The position numbers and the translations under genes were made by a program. This document shows, piece after piece, positions 56,401 to 63,593 of a stretch of DNA of 64,000 nucleotides. The notes under the pieces were generated by a model. The model was given only the letters and a program-made list of their open reading frames with translations. It had not been told where the DNA came from and did no database searches. The DNA is from Cyclobacteriaceae bacterium (GTDB lineage: Bacteria > Bacteroidota > Bacteroidia > Cytophagales > Cyclobacteriaceae): assembly GCA_019638255.1 (NCBI GenBank), contig JAHBUD010000001.1, forward strand, positions 2,790,001-2,854,000, read 5' to 3'. Position 1 is the first letter of the stretch, and each line of letters begins with the position of its first letter.

Positions 56401-58899
56401 GTTTTCATAATTTACATTCTTGACCGTTTGGTCTGCCCCGGTATAGTTCACCGTGTTCCCTGCGGCCGTGGCTGTCATATTTGTGATCGCACTCGCGCCT
56501 CCGATATTTAAAATCGCTCCAGGGCCTTGCGTGATACGGCCACCACCACTTAAAGCATTGCTAACCGTAAGGGTATTCGTATTGGTCAACACTACCGCTC
56601 CACCCGCCACCGTAACGCTCGGAATGACAAAGTCGCCCGTCAATACCTGAGAGTTTGTGTTAAAGGTATGGGCCGCTGTTCCTGCTGTAAACGTACCATT
56701 GTTGGTAATGCCGCCCTGAAAGGTTATTGCTTCATTCACTGCTTCATTCCAAACGCCTCCCGGGTTTATTGTAACCAAACCCGTAAATGTCTTTGTGCCT
56801 GCTGTGCCGGTTATTGACAATGTACCGCTGGTACCTGTACCTATGGTTGTCGTGCCGGTAACAACTGTTGTAAACCCTCCAATTACGAACGTCACTCCAT
56901 CACCAATTACTAAATTACCGCCTATGGTAGTGTTCGCTGCCAGAGTCTTCGTGCCACTGCCTGACAAAGTCAGGTTATTGTAAGCAAGGGCCTGAACTGT
57001 CTGGTTTCCTCCAGTATACGCTACCGTACTACCTGCAACAGAACTCAATGTTCCATTCGTAGAACTAAAAATGGATCCGTCCAACTGAAGCAAACCCGCT
57101 CCGGTAAATTGTATCGTGCTGCTGGGGCCTATGCCCGTTATATTTCCAGCTACTGTAACTGTACCGGTCGAAATGGTCAGTTGATGGCCTGCACCACTCG
57201 CTGAGGCTGTGAAATCAATATCAGGAGCGATAAGCGTACCACCGCCAACGTTTAATATGTTCGAACCCGAGGTAACTGTTTGGGGAATGGTTACTGTTCC
57301 TGAAACCGTCAAACTGCCAGAGCTAATCGTTAACGTATTGGTTACACTAGTGCCTGCATCAAATAACAGGACTTCGCAAACTTCATTTCCTGTAACAGTT
57401 ACAGTTTGACCATCGCCAATGATTACGTAATCACCAACTCCCGGTGCACTTAAAGCAGCAGGGCCTCCAAAGCCGATTGTGGACCAGGTGCTGGGTGCGC
57501 TCCAATCTGCACTCGCAATAGAATAATAGGTAAACCCACCGGTAGATACGGTGATCAACCCATTGCCGCTGAAGAAGGTGTCGTTCTGGTTGGCTGCTGC
57601 CGGGGAAGATGAAGTACTCCCCCAAGTGCCTGCCCCCTGTAAGGCACCGCCCAGGATCAATGTATTGGACGAATAGGTATTGGTATTACTCAAATTGGCA
57701 ATCGTCCCGTTATCAATTGATAGTTCATTGTTAATCGTGGCGTTACCATTAAATGTTTTAGTACCGCTGCCACTTAGTTGAAGATCGTCAAACGAAGTGG
57801 TGCCACCAGTTATGTTCTGAGTGCCACCGTTCAAAACAATTTTACTGCCTATGCCTGTAAAACTTCCATTATTAACCCAGTCGCCACCCACATGGTGCGT
57901 GAATGCACCCGAGGTAAATGAAGTGCCCGCCCCAATGTTAACATCGCCACCAATTGTCAAACCGACTACCCCGGTGGCGGAAACAGTTCCACTTAAAATC
58001 AAATCTCCTGCAATTGAAGTCGTACCCGCTTGTAAGGTCTTTACCCCACTGCCCGATAAGCCTAAGTTCTCATAATTTACATTCTTGACCGTTTGGTCTG
58101 CTCCTGTATAGTTCACCGTGTTCCCCGCGGCTGTGGCTGTCATATTGGTGATGTTGGAGGTACCACCTATGTTCAAGGTCGCCCCGGACCCTTGCACCAA
58201 ACGACCACCACCATTTAGGGCGGTGCTTACCGTTAAGGAATTGGTATTAGTTAGCTCATTGGCTCCGCCTGTTACGGTTATAGTCGGTATTAAAAAATTA
58301 CCCGTTAAGGTCTGTGAATTTGTATTAAAATTGTGATTGCCAGTATTTGCTGTAAAGGTGCCATTATTGGTAATACCGCCTTGGAAAACGATTATTTCAT
58401 TTACAGTTTCATTCCAAACTGCTCCTGGATTTATTGTAACTAAACCCGCAAATGTCTTTGTCCCTGCAGTGCCCGTTATCAACAACGAACCGCTTGTACC
58501 TCCGCCTACTGTCGTAGTGCCATTTACCACTAACGTGATACCACCAACGATAAAGAGAGCACCGTCTCCAATAGCCAGGTTTGTGGTAATGGTCAAATTT
58601 GCATTAACTGAAATTGTCGAGCCGTTTCCGCCAGTAAGTGAATTACAGGTTCGAGGGTCATCCACCGTTAAGGTAAATCCATCGCCTACAATAATGTCGT
58701 CTGTAGGATCTGGTATAATACCACCCGGCCACGGAGCATTGGGTACGGTTGAACTCCAACTGCCGTTCCCGGTGGTAACAATGGTAGCGGCTTCCAGAGT
58801 GCCTGTTAGAAGTAAGAAGGCCAGAAATAACCATAATCGGTTACTCAAACTAAAAACAAAAACCGGGAGAATAAATTTTAGCTCAACTATTCTTTTCAT
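50467..58899 (-). CDS. Giant T9SS-secreted beta-strand repeat protein
   Basis: A 2810-residue surface or secreted protein. From MKRIVELK it has a signal peptide-like hydrophobic stretch (LWLFLAFLLLTGTLEA), then about 2000 residues of Gly/Thr/Asn-rich beta-strand repeats. A partial first copy is followed by three copies of a module of about 555 residues (period 1665-1671 bases), beginning YYSIAS-x-x-W and containing NVNYENLGLSG and GNTVNYTGA. A non-repeat region with a GDKFYIYRYISSP-like stretch, an Ig-like region and a T9SS type A domain (RVYPNPTVGKLYIEI ... QQVKIIKTSK) complete it. Probably an adhesin or coat protein; function inferred only from shape. The start at 58899 is a judgement; an upstream start at 58944 is possible. 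Confidence 0.85.
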   Translation of the reverse strand: MKRIVELKFILPVFVFSLSNRLWLFLAFLLLTGTLEAATIVTTGNGSWSSTVPNAPWPGGIIPDPTDDIIVGDGFTLTVDDPRTCNSLTGGNGSTISVNANLTITTNLAIGDGALFIVGGITLVVNGTTTVGGGTSGSLLITGTAGTKTFAGLVTINPGAVWNETVNEIIVFQGGITNNGTFTANTGNHNFNTNSQTLTGNFLIPTITVTGGANELTNTNSLTVSTALNGGGRLVQGSGATLNIGGTSNITNMTATAAGNTVNYTGADQTVKNVNYENLGLSGSGVKTLQAGTTSIAGDLILSGTVSATGVVGLTIGGDVNIGAGTSFTSGAFTHHVGGDWVNNGSFTGIGSKIVLNGGTQNITGGTTSFDDLQLSGSGTKTFNGNATINNELSIDNGTIANLSNTNTYSSNTLILGGALQGAGTWGSTSSSPAAANQNDTFFSGNGLITVSTGGFTYYSIASADWSAPSTWSTIGFGGPAALSAPGVGDYVIIGDGQTVTVTGNEVCEVLLFDAGTSVTNTLTISSGSLTVSGTVTIPQTVTSGSNILNVGGGTLIAPDIDFTASASGAGHQLTISTGTVTVAGNITGIGPSSTIQFTGAGLLQLDGSIFSSTNGTLSSVAGSTVAYTGGNQTVQALAYNNLTLSGSGTKTLAANTTIGGNLVIGDGVTFVIGGFTTVVTGTTTIGTGTSGTLSITGTAGTKTFTGLVTINPGGVWNEAVNEAITFQGGITNNGTFTAGTAAHTFNTNSQVLTGDFVIPSVTVAGGAVVLTNTNTLTVSNALSGGGRITQGPGAILNIGGASAITNMTATAAGNTVNYTGADQTVKNVNYENLGLSGTGVKTLQAGTTSIAGDLILSGTVSTTGVIGLTIGGDVNIGAGTTFTSGAFTHNVVGNWTNDGTFIGTGSTLVFTGAAQSITGGSTTFNNLILSGSGTKTLGVSPTLAIAGTLTVNNGAVASLSNANTHTVNTLVLGGAIRPSGTWGSTSSAAENQNDTFFSGNGFLTVITGANTFYSIASTAWNVNTTWSNTGFGGAAAAGTPGPDDFVFIGDGFSVTISGDETCSALLFDAGTDVTNTLTISSGSLTVSGTVTIPQTVTSGSNILSVGAGTLTADNVDFTASIGGSGHQLTISTGTVTVAGNITGIGPSSTIQFTGAGLLQVGGSIFSSSNGTLASFAGSTVAYTGGNQTVQALDYNNLTLSGSGTKTLAATTTVGGNLVIGDGVTYVIGGVTTVVDGTTTIGAGTSGTLSITGTAGTKTFRGLVTINPGGVWNEAVNEAVTFQGGITNNGTFTAGTAVHTFNTNSQVLTGNFIIPSVTVAGAAVVLTNTNTLTVDVALSGGGRITQGTGAILNIGGTSVITNMTATAAGNTVNYTGAAQTVKNVNYENLGLSGSGIKTLQEGTTAITGDLTLSGTVSTTGVIGLTIGGNVNIGAGATFTSGAFTHNVAGDWTNDGTFIGTVSGAINFNGVGQNITGGSTTFNDLMLSGSGTKVFGVSIAITGGLSITTGVVADLGVFTTHTANTLILGGLLQSTTGTWGSSGSAAATTNDTYFLSTSSGEITIAIGGNTFYSIASSTWDLNTTWSNTGFGGPAATGTPGPDDFVYIGDGFSVTIAGAETCKGLFFDAGTNVTNTLTISSGSLTVLGTITIPQTVTSGLNILDVGAATLTSDDIDFTASVSGAGHRITISTGTVTVVENITGIGASSTIQFTGAGLLQVGGLIFSSANGTLNSVAGSTVEYTGVAQTVQALGYNNLTLSGSGTKTLAANTTVGGNLVIGDGVTFTIGAFTTVVTGTTTVGGGTSGALSITSATGTKTFTGLVTISNGATWTNTTEAVTFQGGITNNGTFTAGTGVHTFNTNSQTLTGTFSIPSVTVTGAAVVLTNTNTLTVGTALSGTGRITQGSGATLNIGGTSGITNMTATATGNTVNYTGAAQTVKNVNYENLGLSGSGVKTLQAGTTSITGDLTLSGTASTTGVIGLTIGGDVNIGSGTSFTAGSFDHTIGGHWINDGTFNHSNGRIIFSGGSTQNIQGSSVTTFNNLNIAEGPANPDVRLDQTAGVNLLGVLTLEEDATFDADGVGNDQIFTLISSNDDPTLDAAIAPFPNAGAQVQGNVTVQRFMSLEGPNSRIYRYISSPIQNATVADIQNEIPVTGAFTGSSVCTGCTTSPSMFRYDESDISGGIDDGYLAFPVLTNAETLTPGSGYAIFVRGNIEPFLSAGSALWSVRGPVNRDNLNYGVTFTSSGVPANDGWNLVGNPYPSTIDWDAATGWTRANIGGTIYTRNNATGQYAVYTSGSGGLNGGSRYIAMGQGFWVQATGIAPSLETNEQVKSAGTQTTFFRERSEQNILRFALSNGTLRDEAIIHFRDDATDGFDAHADAWKLPNATFNLSSRVEGVGNLAINALGDFNCEKVVPLDVSGVTPGNYQLEFSMVDSFESYFGLVLVDKFLNQEIDLRTQDEYTFQVSTDPLSFGSARFALRFNGVEVRSDFLVVSNEEICSGNDMLVEISNSQPNVAYMVYHNEAIVSQTVLGNGETIQLVVSTDDLLAGESNLKVQGSLPGCAVQKGVTVNVAEVYEVINAQGAERCLTGSVELTVANTTGDTKWYNAIDDVTPLATGSVFQTPELSATAIFYTAVSNSLGCEGIRVPVEAVVYQYPLASISNEGNALISNFETGNEWMFNGTLIPGENGQQLQAVESGEYTLRVTAAGGCVTTDEIQFVFTSLEENPDKLIRVYPNPTVGKLYIEIASSVPVAVKVLDVTGKEQIATVLVVTEGIASGELDLTSNADGLYILHIQKGEQVQQVKIIKTSK
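52800..57531. repeat. Tandem about 1665-bp repeats inside the giant gene
   Basis: Landmark spacing: the NVNYENLG codons lie at about 58069, 56404, 54739 and 53071 (steps 1665, 1665, 1668) and YYSIAS codons at about 57515, 55850 and 54179 (steps 1665, 1671). Stretches of identity are long: 53054-53118 equals 54722-54786 for 65 bases. Such near-identical in-frame repeats can recombine and may collapse in assemblies. Confidence 0.85.
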
Positions 58900-59067
58900 A
58901 GGACAGGTAGACTGGTGTAAAAAGGCGAGGAATGCACTCCACAATTCGATACAGCGAGACGATTCCTATTCCCATTGATTTTACGTAATTAGAGAAAACT
59001 TCAATCCGGAAAGTCAGTAAAACAAAATCGCTGTTTAAGACCCCTAACATCAGTTTCCACATTTCAA

Positions 59068-59075
59068 CAAAAATA
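59068..59075 (-). promoter_or_regulatory. Candidate -7 box of the giant repeat gene
   Basis: Minus-strand TATTTTTG matches TAnnTTTG and lies about 170 bases before the ATG at 58899, in the 218-base gap after the aminotransferase gene. It would give a long 5' leader. No clear -33 element. Confidence 0.4.
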
Positions 59076-59117
59076 TGTAAAATAATCAACTTAATCCCTC
59101 TAAATGTCGCCTGATCG

Positions 59118-60230
59118 TCATTTGTAACCCAAACTATGCCTCAAAGCAATAATGATGTTTTCCTGCTCGCTTTGTGTTAGATTCTGTCCGGAAGGTAGGC
59201 AAAAAACCTCTTTGAAAAGTGCTTCTGCGGTTCCGTTAAGAAATGTTGGATAACCCGATAAATGCTTCATCCGGTGTAGTGGATTCCAGCCAATTCTGAC
59301 TTCAATTCTTTGATTATCAGATAGTTTAACAAATTCCTTTACTTTGGTTCGCTTTGGGAAGCGAAATGCTGACAGCCATCTGCTGGCGATATGACCATCC
59401 AATGCCATGGCTGAAGTAAGTCCTTCAATAGGCAGTAATTGCTTACAGTATTGCCCAAACACCTGCTGACGGCTGCTTACGTATTCCTTATCACGCTGGA
59501 TTTGGGATAATCCATAGGCTGCTGTCAGTGGGCTTATCCGGTAGTTGTAGCCCACCTCATTGAAGACATAGTAGGATTTCGGCAAACGGGCTTGAGCTGC
59601 AAGTAGCCGTATCCTTTTCTCCCACTTTGAATTTGAAGTGGTTATCAAACCACCACCAAATGCAGTGATTGTTTTATTGTTGTTAAAAGAGAAAACACCA
59701 ATATCCCCAAGCGTACCGCAAGGTTCATTTTGTATTGAAGCTCCCCAGGCTTCCGCTGCATCTTCAATTATTGGAACCCCGTATTGCTTGGCAACCTCTT
59801 GGATTCGCGCCATGTCTGCAGGTACGCCATAGTTATGCACCACGATAATGGCTTTGATGCGCTTTGTTCGTGCATTAAATTTTCGAAGGGCTTGCTCCAG
59901 TAGCACAGGACAAAGATTCCATGTGGTTGGTTCACTGTCTACCCAAACTGGTTTTGCGCCTGTATACAACACCGGGTTTACAGAAGCAACATAGGAGAAG
60001 GTCGGCACAACAACCCAATCACCAGAACCAATACCCAATGCCATTAAGGCAAGGTGTACTGCTGCCGTGCCCGATGATAATGCCACCACTGGTTTATTAA
60101 GCAGCCTGGACGATGCCAGTTTTTCCAGATCCAGTACGAGTTCTTCATGGTTAAGATTCTGGTATTTCAGCAATACCTCGTATAATGCCTTTGCATCGAT
60201 TTCATTATAGGATAAAGGAATTTTAAACAC
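59118..60230 (-). CDS. DegT/DnrJ/EryC1/StrS-family aminotransferase
   Basis: Cytoplasmic PLP enzyme of 370 residues, probably a nucleotide-sugar aminotransferase (PglE/WbpE-like) that places an amino group on the 4-keto sugar made by the dehydratase. The Schiff-base lysine is Lys186 in SFNNNKTITAFGGG; the cofactor site also shows SSGTAAVHLALMAL and EDAAEAWGA. The gene overlaps its upstream neighbour by 8 bases (ATG at 60230, stop of the exosortase-associated gene at 60223), so it is in one transcript with the sorting genes. Confidence 0.92.
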   Translation of the reverse strand: MFKIPLSYNEIDAKALYEVLLKYQNLNHEELVLDLEKLASSRLLNKPVVALSSGTAAVHLALMALGIGSGDWVVVPTFSYVASVNPVLYTGAKPVWVDSEPTTWNLCPVLLEQALRKFNARTKRIKAIIVVHNYGVPADMARIQEVAKQYGVPIIEDAAEAWGASIQNEPCGTLGDIGVFSFNNNKTITAFGGGLITTSNSKWEKRIRLLAAQARLPKSYYVFNEVGYNYRISPLTAAYGLSQIQRDKEYVSSRQQVFGQYCKQLLPIEGLTSAMALDGHIASRWLSAFRFPKRTKVKEFVKLSDNQRIEVRIGWNPLHRMKHLSGYPTFLNGTAEALFKEVFCLPSGQNLTQSEQENIIIALRHSLGYK

Positions 60231-60651
60231 GCTTATTCACGATTACTTTTTGATAAAAAAATGCAATAATCAAGATAAACATCAGGAGTGGATTTACAAT
60301 CAGGCGATGAACTTGAGAAAGTAGCGGAGAAGAGATTTCTGAATCGCCCTCGAGGGAAATTTTGATAAAAAAGTAAACCGGAAGAAGAATGAACAACTCG
60401 ACCATGAATAAATAAAATGAAATCGTCAGGTATTTTCTTTCTTTGAACCAGGCAAAAATCAATACCATACAGGCCGAATCATTGATAACAAGCCGCACTG
60501 TTTTGTTGATGATAAACTTTGTGTTGGAATCCAGTAGTTGAAAATTCGATGGCAGCATGGAATTGAGAAATTCAGCATAGCTGAAACGCTGAAAGACAAA
60601 GACCAGCACAAGTACCAATAAAGCAACACCGATCAGCAAAAACCGTTTCAC
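60223..60651 (-). CDS. Exosortase F-associated membrane protein
   Basis: A 142-residue protein with four hydrophobic helices (about 5-18, 55-68, 76-98, 118-136), in the inner membrane. The layout and the ending QVHRLIVNPLLMFILIIAFFYQK match the family always found next to XrtF-type exosortases. Its role is not known; it is thought to be a partner of the exosortase. The ATG overlaps the exosortase stop by 4 bases (ATGA), typical of a fixed pair. Confidence 0.75.
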   Translation of the reverse strand: MKRFLLIGVALLVLVLVFVFQRFSYAEFLNSMLPSNFQLLDSNTKFIINKTVRLVINDSACMVLIFAWFKERKYLTISFYLFMVELFILLPVYFFIKISLEGDSEISSPLLSQVHRLIVNPLLMFILIIAFFYQKVIVNKRV

Positions 60652-61196
60652 GATTTACCAGATGAGATTACCTGACGCACCGAAATCTTATTGATCTTTT
60701 CAATCCATATCCACCACAACAAGAAAACCATCACATAAATGGATGCAGTAAAGGCATACTTATGTATGTAGTAGAAGTACTGCTGAAAATATTCTGCAAC
60801 CAGAAATAATCCGCTTACACGAAACAGGTTAGCCACATGAATAAGCGCAAGCCCTAACGGAATAAACCACAACATTTTTTTCCGATCCCCACCAAAGGCC
60901 GCCATGAACGCAACAAAAACAATGGCTACGTTAATACCATTGCACCCTTCAAAGACATTGACCACAATTCGAGAGCCCTTGTAAATAGAAATGGTTCGGG
61001 TATTCAACTTGGGTTTAGTATAAGTGTCTTCACCAAAAACATTCAACAGAACTGCTGATTGATTCGTGACGAAAACCGTAGCCGGATCAGCGCGATCGTA
61101 CTGTTCAATCCACCAGCCGTACAAAAGATTCAGCGCCAGGTAAAGTCCAACGAATATTCCTAAGAACCGAAGCGCAGGTTTAAATTCATTAATCAT
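60648..61196 (-). CDS. Exosortase family protein (XrtF-like)
   Basis: A 182-residue polytopic inner-membrane transpeptidase/protease expected to cut C-terminal sorting signals. The three catalytic residues are in place: Cys85 in VFEGCNGINVAIVF, Arg126 in NLFRVSGLF and His145 in IHKYAFTASIY. Size and its associated protein indicate the Bacteroidota XrtF group. The ATG at 61196 (MINEFK) overlaps the acetyltransferase stop by 8 bases. The likely substrate is the 64-residue PISG-tailed protein downstream. Genes upstream and downstream make a sugar-nucleotide, a common exosortase setting linked to extracellular glycans. Confidence 0.85.
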   Translation of the reverse strand: MINEFKPALRFLGIFVGLYLALNLLYGWWIEQYDRADPATVFVTNQSAVLLNVFGEDTYTKPKLNTRTISIYKGSRIVVNVFEGCNGINVAIVFVAFMAAFGGDRKKMLWFIPLGLALIHVANLFRVSGLFLVAEYFQQYFYYIHKYAFTASIYVMVFLLWWIWIEKINKISVRQVISSGKS

Positions 61197-61839
61197 TTTT
61201 CCGGATGGATCGTGCCGGCACACCGGCTACAGTTCTGTTTGCTTCCACGGAGCGGTTTACTACGGCACTGGCTCCCACAACAGCTTGTTTCCCAATACTG
61301 ACATGTTGAAGTACCGATGCACCCGTGCCAATCAACACCTCCTCACCCACGTTTACATAGCCGGAGATATGAACACCCGGCATAATAGATGAGTAAGACC
61401 CAATGGATACATCGTGGCCAACCGTAGTGTTAAGGTTAAGCATCACAAAATCACCCAACGTTATATCGACTGTTAGCCGACAACCTGCTGTAATAAGACA
61501 ACCTGCTCCGGCTTTTATGTTTTCACCAATGGTGGCAACCGGATGGATGATGGTGGGGTAATAAATTCGGGTATTCTTTATACGCTCAACCAGTTTTCGT
61601 TTTAGACGTGGATCACCAACAGCGATAACAACAGCTATCTCCTCTTCAATTGCATTCAGTTGATCAACACCGCCAAGCACGCTACTTCCTGAAACCGTTG
61701 ATCCCCTCCTCATGCCGTCATCAAAAAATCCAATTACCGCCCATTGCATACGGATACTATTAACCTGATTGATCATCACCAGGGTTTCCTTGCCAAATCC
61801 CCCGGCACCGACAATGGCTATTTTAGCTAGTTCACTCAC
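61189..61839 (-). CDS. Sugar O/N-acyltransferase, NeuD/PglD family
   Basis: A 216-residue cytoplasmic enzyme with an N-terminal Rossmann-like domain (AIVGAGGFGKETLVMI) and a C-terminal left-handed beta-helix of hexapeptide repeats (IGENIKAGAGCLITAG, VGHDVSIGSYSSIMPGVHISGYVNVGEEVLIGTGASV). His in TTVGHDVSIG corresponds to the acid/base His of PglD. It probably acetylates an amino sugar in a bacillosamine-like pathway; NeuD would act on sialic acid, for which there is no other gene here. It overlaps neighbours on both sides by 8 bases. Confidence 0.9.
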   Translation of the reverse strand: MSELAKIAIVGAGGFGKETLVMINQVNSIRMQWAVIGFFDDGMRRGSTVSGSSVLGGVDQLNAIEEEIAVVIAVGDPRLKRKLVERIKNTRIYYPTIIHPVATIGENIKAGAGCLITAGCRLTVDITLGDFVMLNLNTTVGHDVSIGSYSSIMPGVHISGYVNVGEEVLIGTGASVLQHVSIGKQAVVGASAVVNRSVEANRTVAGVPARSIRKND

Positions 61840-62410
61840 CGGTAAATTGGTTTTCTTCCAACGAAACGTCTCTCTTCATGGATAGTATCAATACGAATGT
61901 TTTAAAAAGTATTTTCAGATCAAGCAAAAATGACAATTCACGAACGTAGTTCAAATCATATTCAAACTTCTTATTCCACGGCAGATTGTTTTTACCGTTT
62001 ACCTGGGCTAGTCCGGTAATGCCCGGTAAAACTTCATGTCGTTGCTTTTGCCTTTCAGAAAGAAGTGGTTGGTACAACACTGGTAACGGCCGTGGTCCTA
62101 CCAGCGACATCTCCCCTTTCAGCACATTCCACAATTGCGGAAGTTCATCCAGGTTGGTAGCGCGAAGAAATTTCCCTAACCAGAATTGTCTGTCCTTCAA
62201 GGGAAGCTGTTCATCGGTTTTTAATGTGCGCAATTTTAACATCGAAAATGGAATGCCCGATTTACCGATTCGGTTAGATTTATAGAAAACAGGAAACTGA
62301 AAAGTAAACAGATACATCAAAAGAATAAGGACTGTCAACCAACTCGTTACAACAATAAGCAGAACACTCATTACTTTATCAAAAATGATTTTACCAGCCT
62401 GTTTATACAT
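61832..62410 (-). CDS. Bacterial sugar transferase (phosphoglycosyl transferase), second copy
   Basis: A 192-residue monotopic membrane enzyme that moves a sugar 1-phosphate from UDP-sugar to undecaprenyl phosphate, starting a glycan. After one membrane-entering helix (VMSVLLIVVTSWLTVLILL), it has KLRTLK, the catalytic TNLDELPQLWNVLKGEMSLVGPRP, and PGITGLAQVNGKNNLPW. The loop usually reading QxRxG is SNRIGKSG here. The ATG at 62410 is chosen over a TTG at 62419 that overlaps the preceding stop. The adjacent gene is a paralogous transferase. Confidence 0.9.
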   Translation of the reverse strand: MYKQAGKIIFDKVMSVLLIVVTSWLTVLILLMYLFTFQFPVFYKSNRIGKSGIPFSMLKLRTLKTDEQLPLKDRQFWLGKFLRATNLDELPQLWNVLKGEMSLVGPRPLPVLYQPLLSERQKQRHEVLPGITGLAQVNGKNNLPWNKKFEYDLNYVRELSFLLDLKILFKTFVLILSMKRDVSLEENQFTGE

Positions 62411-62415
62411 CCCCG

Positions 62416-63009
62416 TCAACCTTTGAAAATTGAAAAGACCGTCTGAAAAATAATTCTAATGTCCAACCAAAAAGACTGATGCTCAATGTACTTCAGGTTG
62501 AGATCAAGTTTAACGGGCATGATCTCCCGGATGTAATAGTCGATCGGATCATTTTTACCTTCAAGCAATTTATTTTCATTCCGGAATTGAATGGATGCAT
62601 AATCCGTAATGCCAGGCTTTACGGTGATCACTTGTAATTGTTGGGGAGAATATAAATCCACAAACTTTTTCAACTCCGGCCGCGGACCTACCAGACTCAT
62701 CTCACCTTTACACACGTTGATCAGTTGGGGCAATTCATCCAGTTTGAATTTACGAAGCCAAAATCCAACCGGTGTAATGCGTGAATCGCGCGCGCCAATG
62801 GTTATGGCCGCAGCTTTGTCTGAACCGACACGCATAGTTCTGAACTTGAAAAGTTTAAAAAGTACATTATCCCTTCCAACACGTTCCTGTAAATAAAATA
62901 CCGACCCGGTGGAATCAATCTTGATCAGTAAAGCAATCAGTATAAAAAAAGGAGAAAGAATCAGTAGTCCGATGGATGATGCTAAAAAATCAAATAAGCG
63001 CTTTAGCAT
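62416..63009 (-). CDS. Bacterial sugar transferase (phosphoglycosyl transferase), first copy
   Basis: A 197-residue monotopic PglC-like enzyme: N-terminal re-entrant helix (LFDFLASSIGLLILSPFFILIALLI), LQERVG, FKFRTMRVG, the catalytic LDELPQLINVCKGEMSLVGPRPE and PGITDYASIQFRNE. Its length corresponds to the minimal class and it is preceded by the palindromic repeat of the GxxExxY element. The next gene begins 5 bases after its stop. The two adjacent transferases may start different glycans, or one may act later. Confidence 0.9.
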   Translation of the reverse strand: MLKRLFDFLASSIGLLILSPFFILIALLIKIDSTGSVFYLQERVGRDNVLFKLFKFRTMRVGSDKAAAITIGARDSRITPVGFWLRKFKLDELPQLINVCKGEMSLVGPRPELKKFVDLYSPQQLQVITVKPGITDYASIQFRNENKLLEGKNDPIDYYIREIMPVKLDLNLKYIEHQSFWLDIRIIFQTVFSIFKG

Positions 63010-63049
63010 ACTAAGTGTCTTGCGTAAAAGCTATTCCACAAAGTTTCAC

Positions 63050-63115
63050 AGAGAAGCACAAAGAACACAAAGATCTTAGTGAAACTATGCGCATCCTTTG
63101 TGTACTTTGTGCAAT
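63050..63115. repeat. CACAAAG inverted repeat, downstream side of GxxExxY gene
   Basis: GCACAAAGAACACAAAG (63056-63072) pairs with CTTTGTGTACTTTGTGC (63096-63112) with one mismatch around a 23-base loop. It lies 12 bases outside the stop of the GxxExxY gene and has a counterpart on the other side. Confidence 0.7.
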
Positions 63116-63123
63116 AGTTGACT

Positions 63124-63495
63124 TTAGTTAATTATTCGCTTTATACCTTCCGTCAGCAACCCGGTGTGGAAATTAATCAACAGACCCAATTTATAATTCC
63201 CGAGACGTAAGTAGGTCAACACCTGAGCCGTATGAACGGCTGTAAAGAATTCAACGGTCTTAAGCTCAAGTACCAGTTTATTTTCAACCAATAAGTCGAT
63301 TCGGTAGCCATGGTCTAGCTTAACATCCTTATAAACAATCGGCATAGGTTTTTCTTTCTCTACGTACAAGCCACTTTGTACTAAATCATAGTATAAGCAT
63401 TCGCGGTATGCAGACTCAAGCAGGCCTGGACCAAGGCTCCGATGCACTTCAATGGCATGACCTATGACAATATTGGATAATTCGTTCTCTGTCAC
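63124..63495 (-). CDS. GxxExxY protein
   Basis: A 123-residue protein of the GxxExxY family, named for the motif seen here as GLLESAYRECLYY. Further family segments are IVIGHAIEVHRSLGPG, MPIVYKDVKLDHGYRIDLLVENKLVLELKTVE and TAQVLTYLRLGNYKLGLLINF. The D-x-D/E-x-K-like elements (DLLVENKLVLELKTVE) recall PD-(D/E)xK nucleases, so a nucleic-acid role is possible but unproven. The start is a GTG at 63495. It is flanked by CACAAAG palindromes and interrupts an otherwise coherent glycan operon, which suggests insertion. Confidence 0.85.
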   Translation of the reverse strand: MTENELSNIVIGHAIEVHRSLGPGLLESAYRECLYYDLVQSGLYVEKEKPMPIVYKDVKLDHGYRIDLLVENKLVLELKTVEFFTAVHTAQVLTYLRLGNYKLGLLINFHTGLLTEGIKRIIN

Positions 63496-63510
63496 TATTC
63501 AAGTGTTATT

Positions 63511-63590
63511 TCACAAAGCTGCACGAAGAATCACTAAGAACACAAAGCGCTTTGTGGGCCTTCGTGTATGCTTTGAGTTCTTTGTGCAAC
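63511..63590. repeat. CACAAAG palindromes, upstream side of GxxExxY gene
   Basis: Contains the perfect 16-base palindrome CACAAAGCGCTTTGTG (63541-63556), outer pairs CACGAAG (63522-63528) with CTTCGTG (63560-63566), and CACAAAG (63512-63518) with CTTTGTG (63580-63586). It resembles the repeat on the other side of the gene, as if both were ends of one element. Confidence 0.7.
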
Positions 63591-63593
63591 AGC

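Noticed and set aside
52800-57531. Regular repeats considered as CRISPR or satellite DNA
   Set aside because: The period is about 1665 bases, in frame and protein-coding, with no short direct repeats and unique spacers.
52036-58978. Many open frames on the plus strand opposite the giant gene, up to 213 codons and rich in Pro and Val
   Set aside because: They follow the 1665-base repeat period, begin at unrelated places and are a by-product of the Gly/Thr codon bias of the real gene on the minus strand. None has a recognisable domain.
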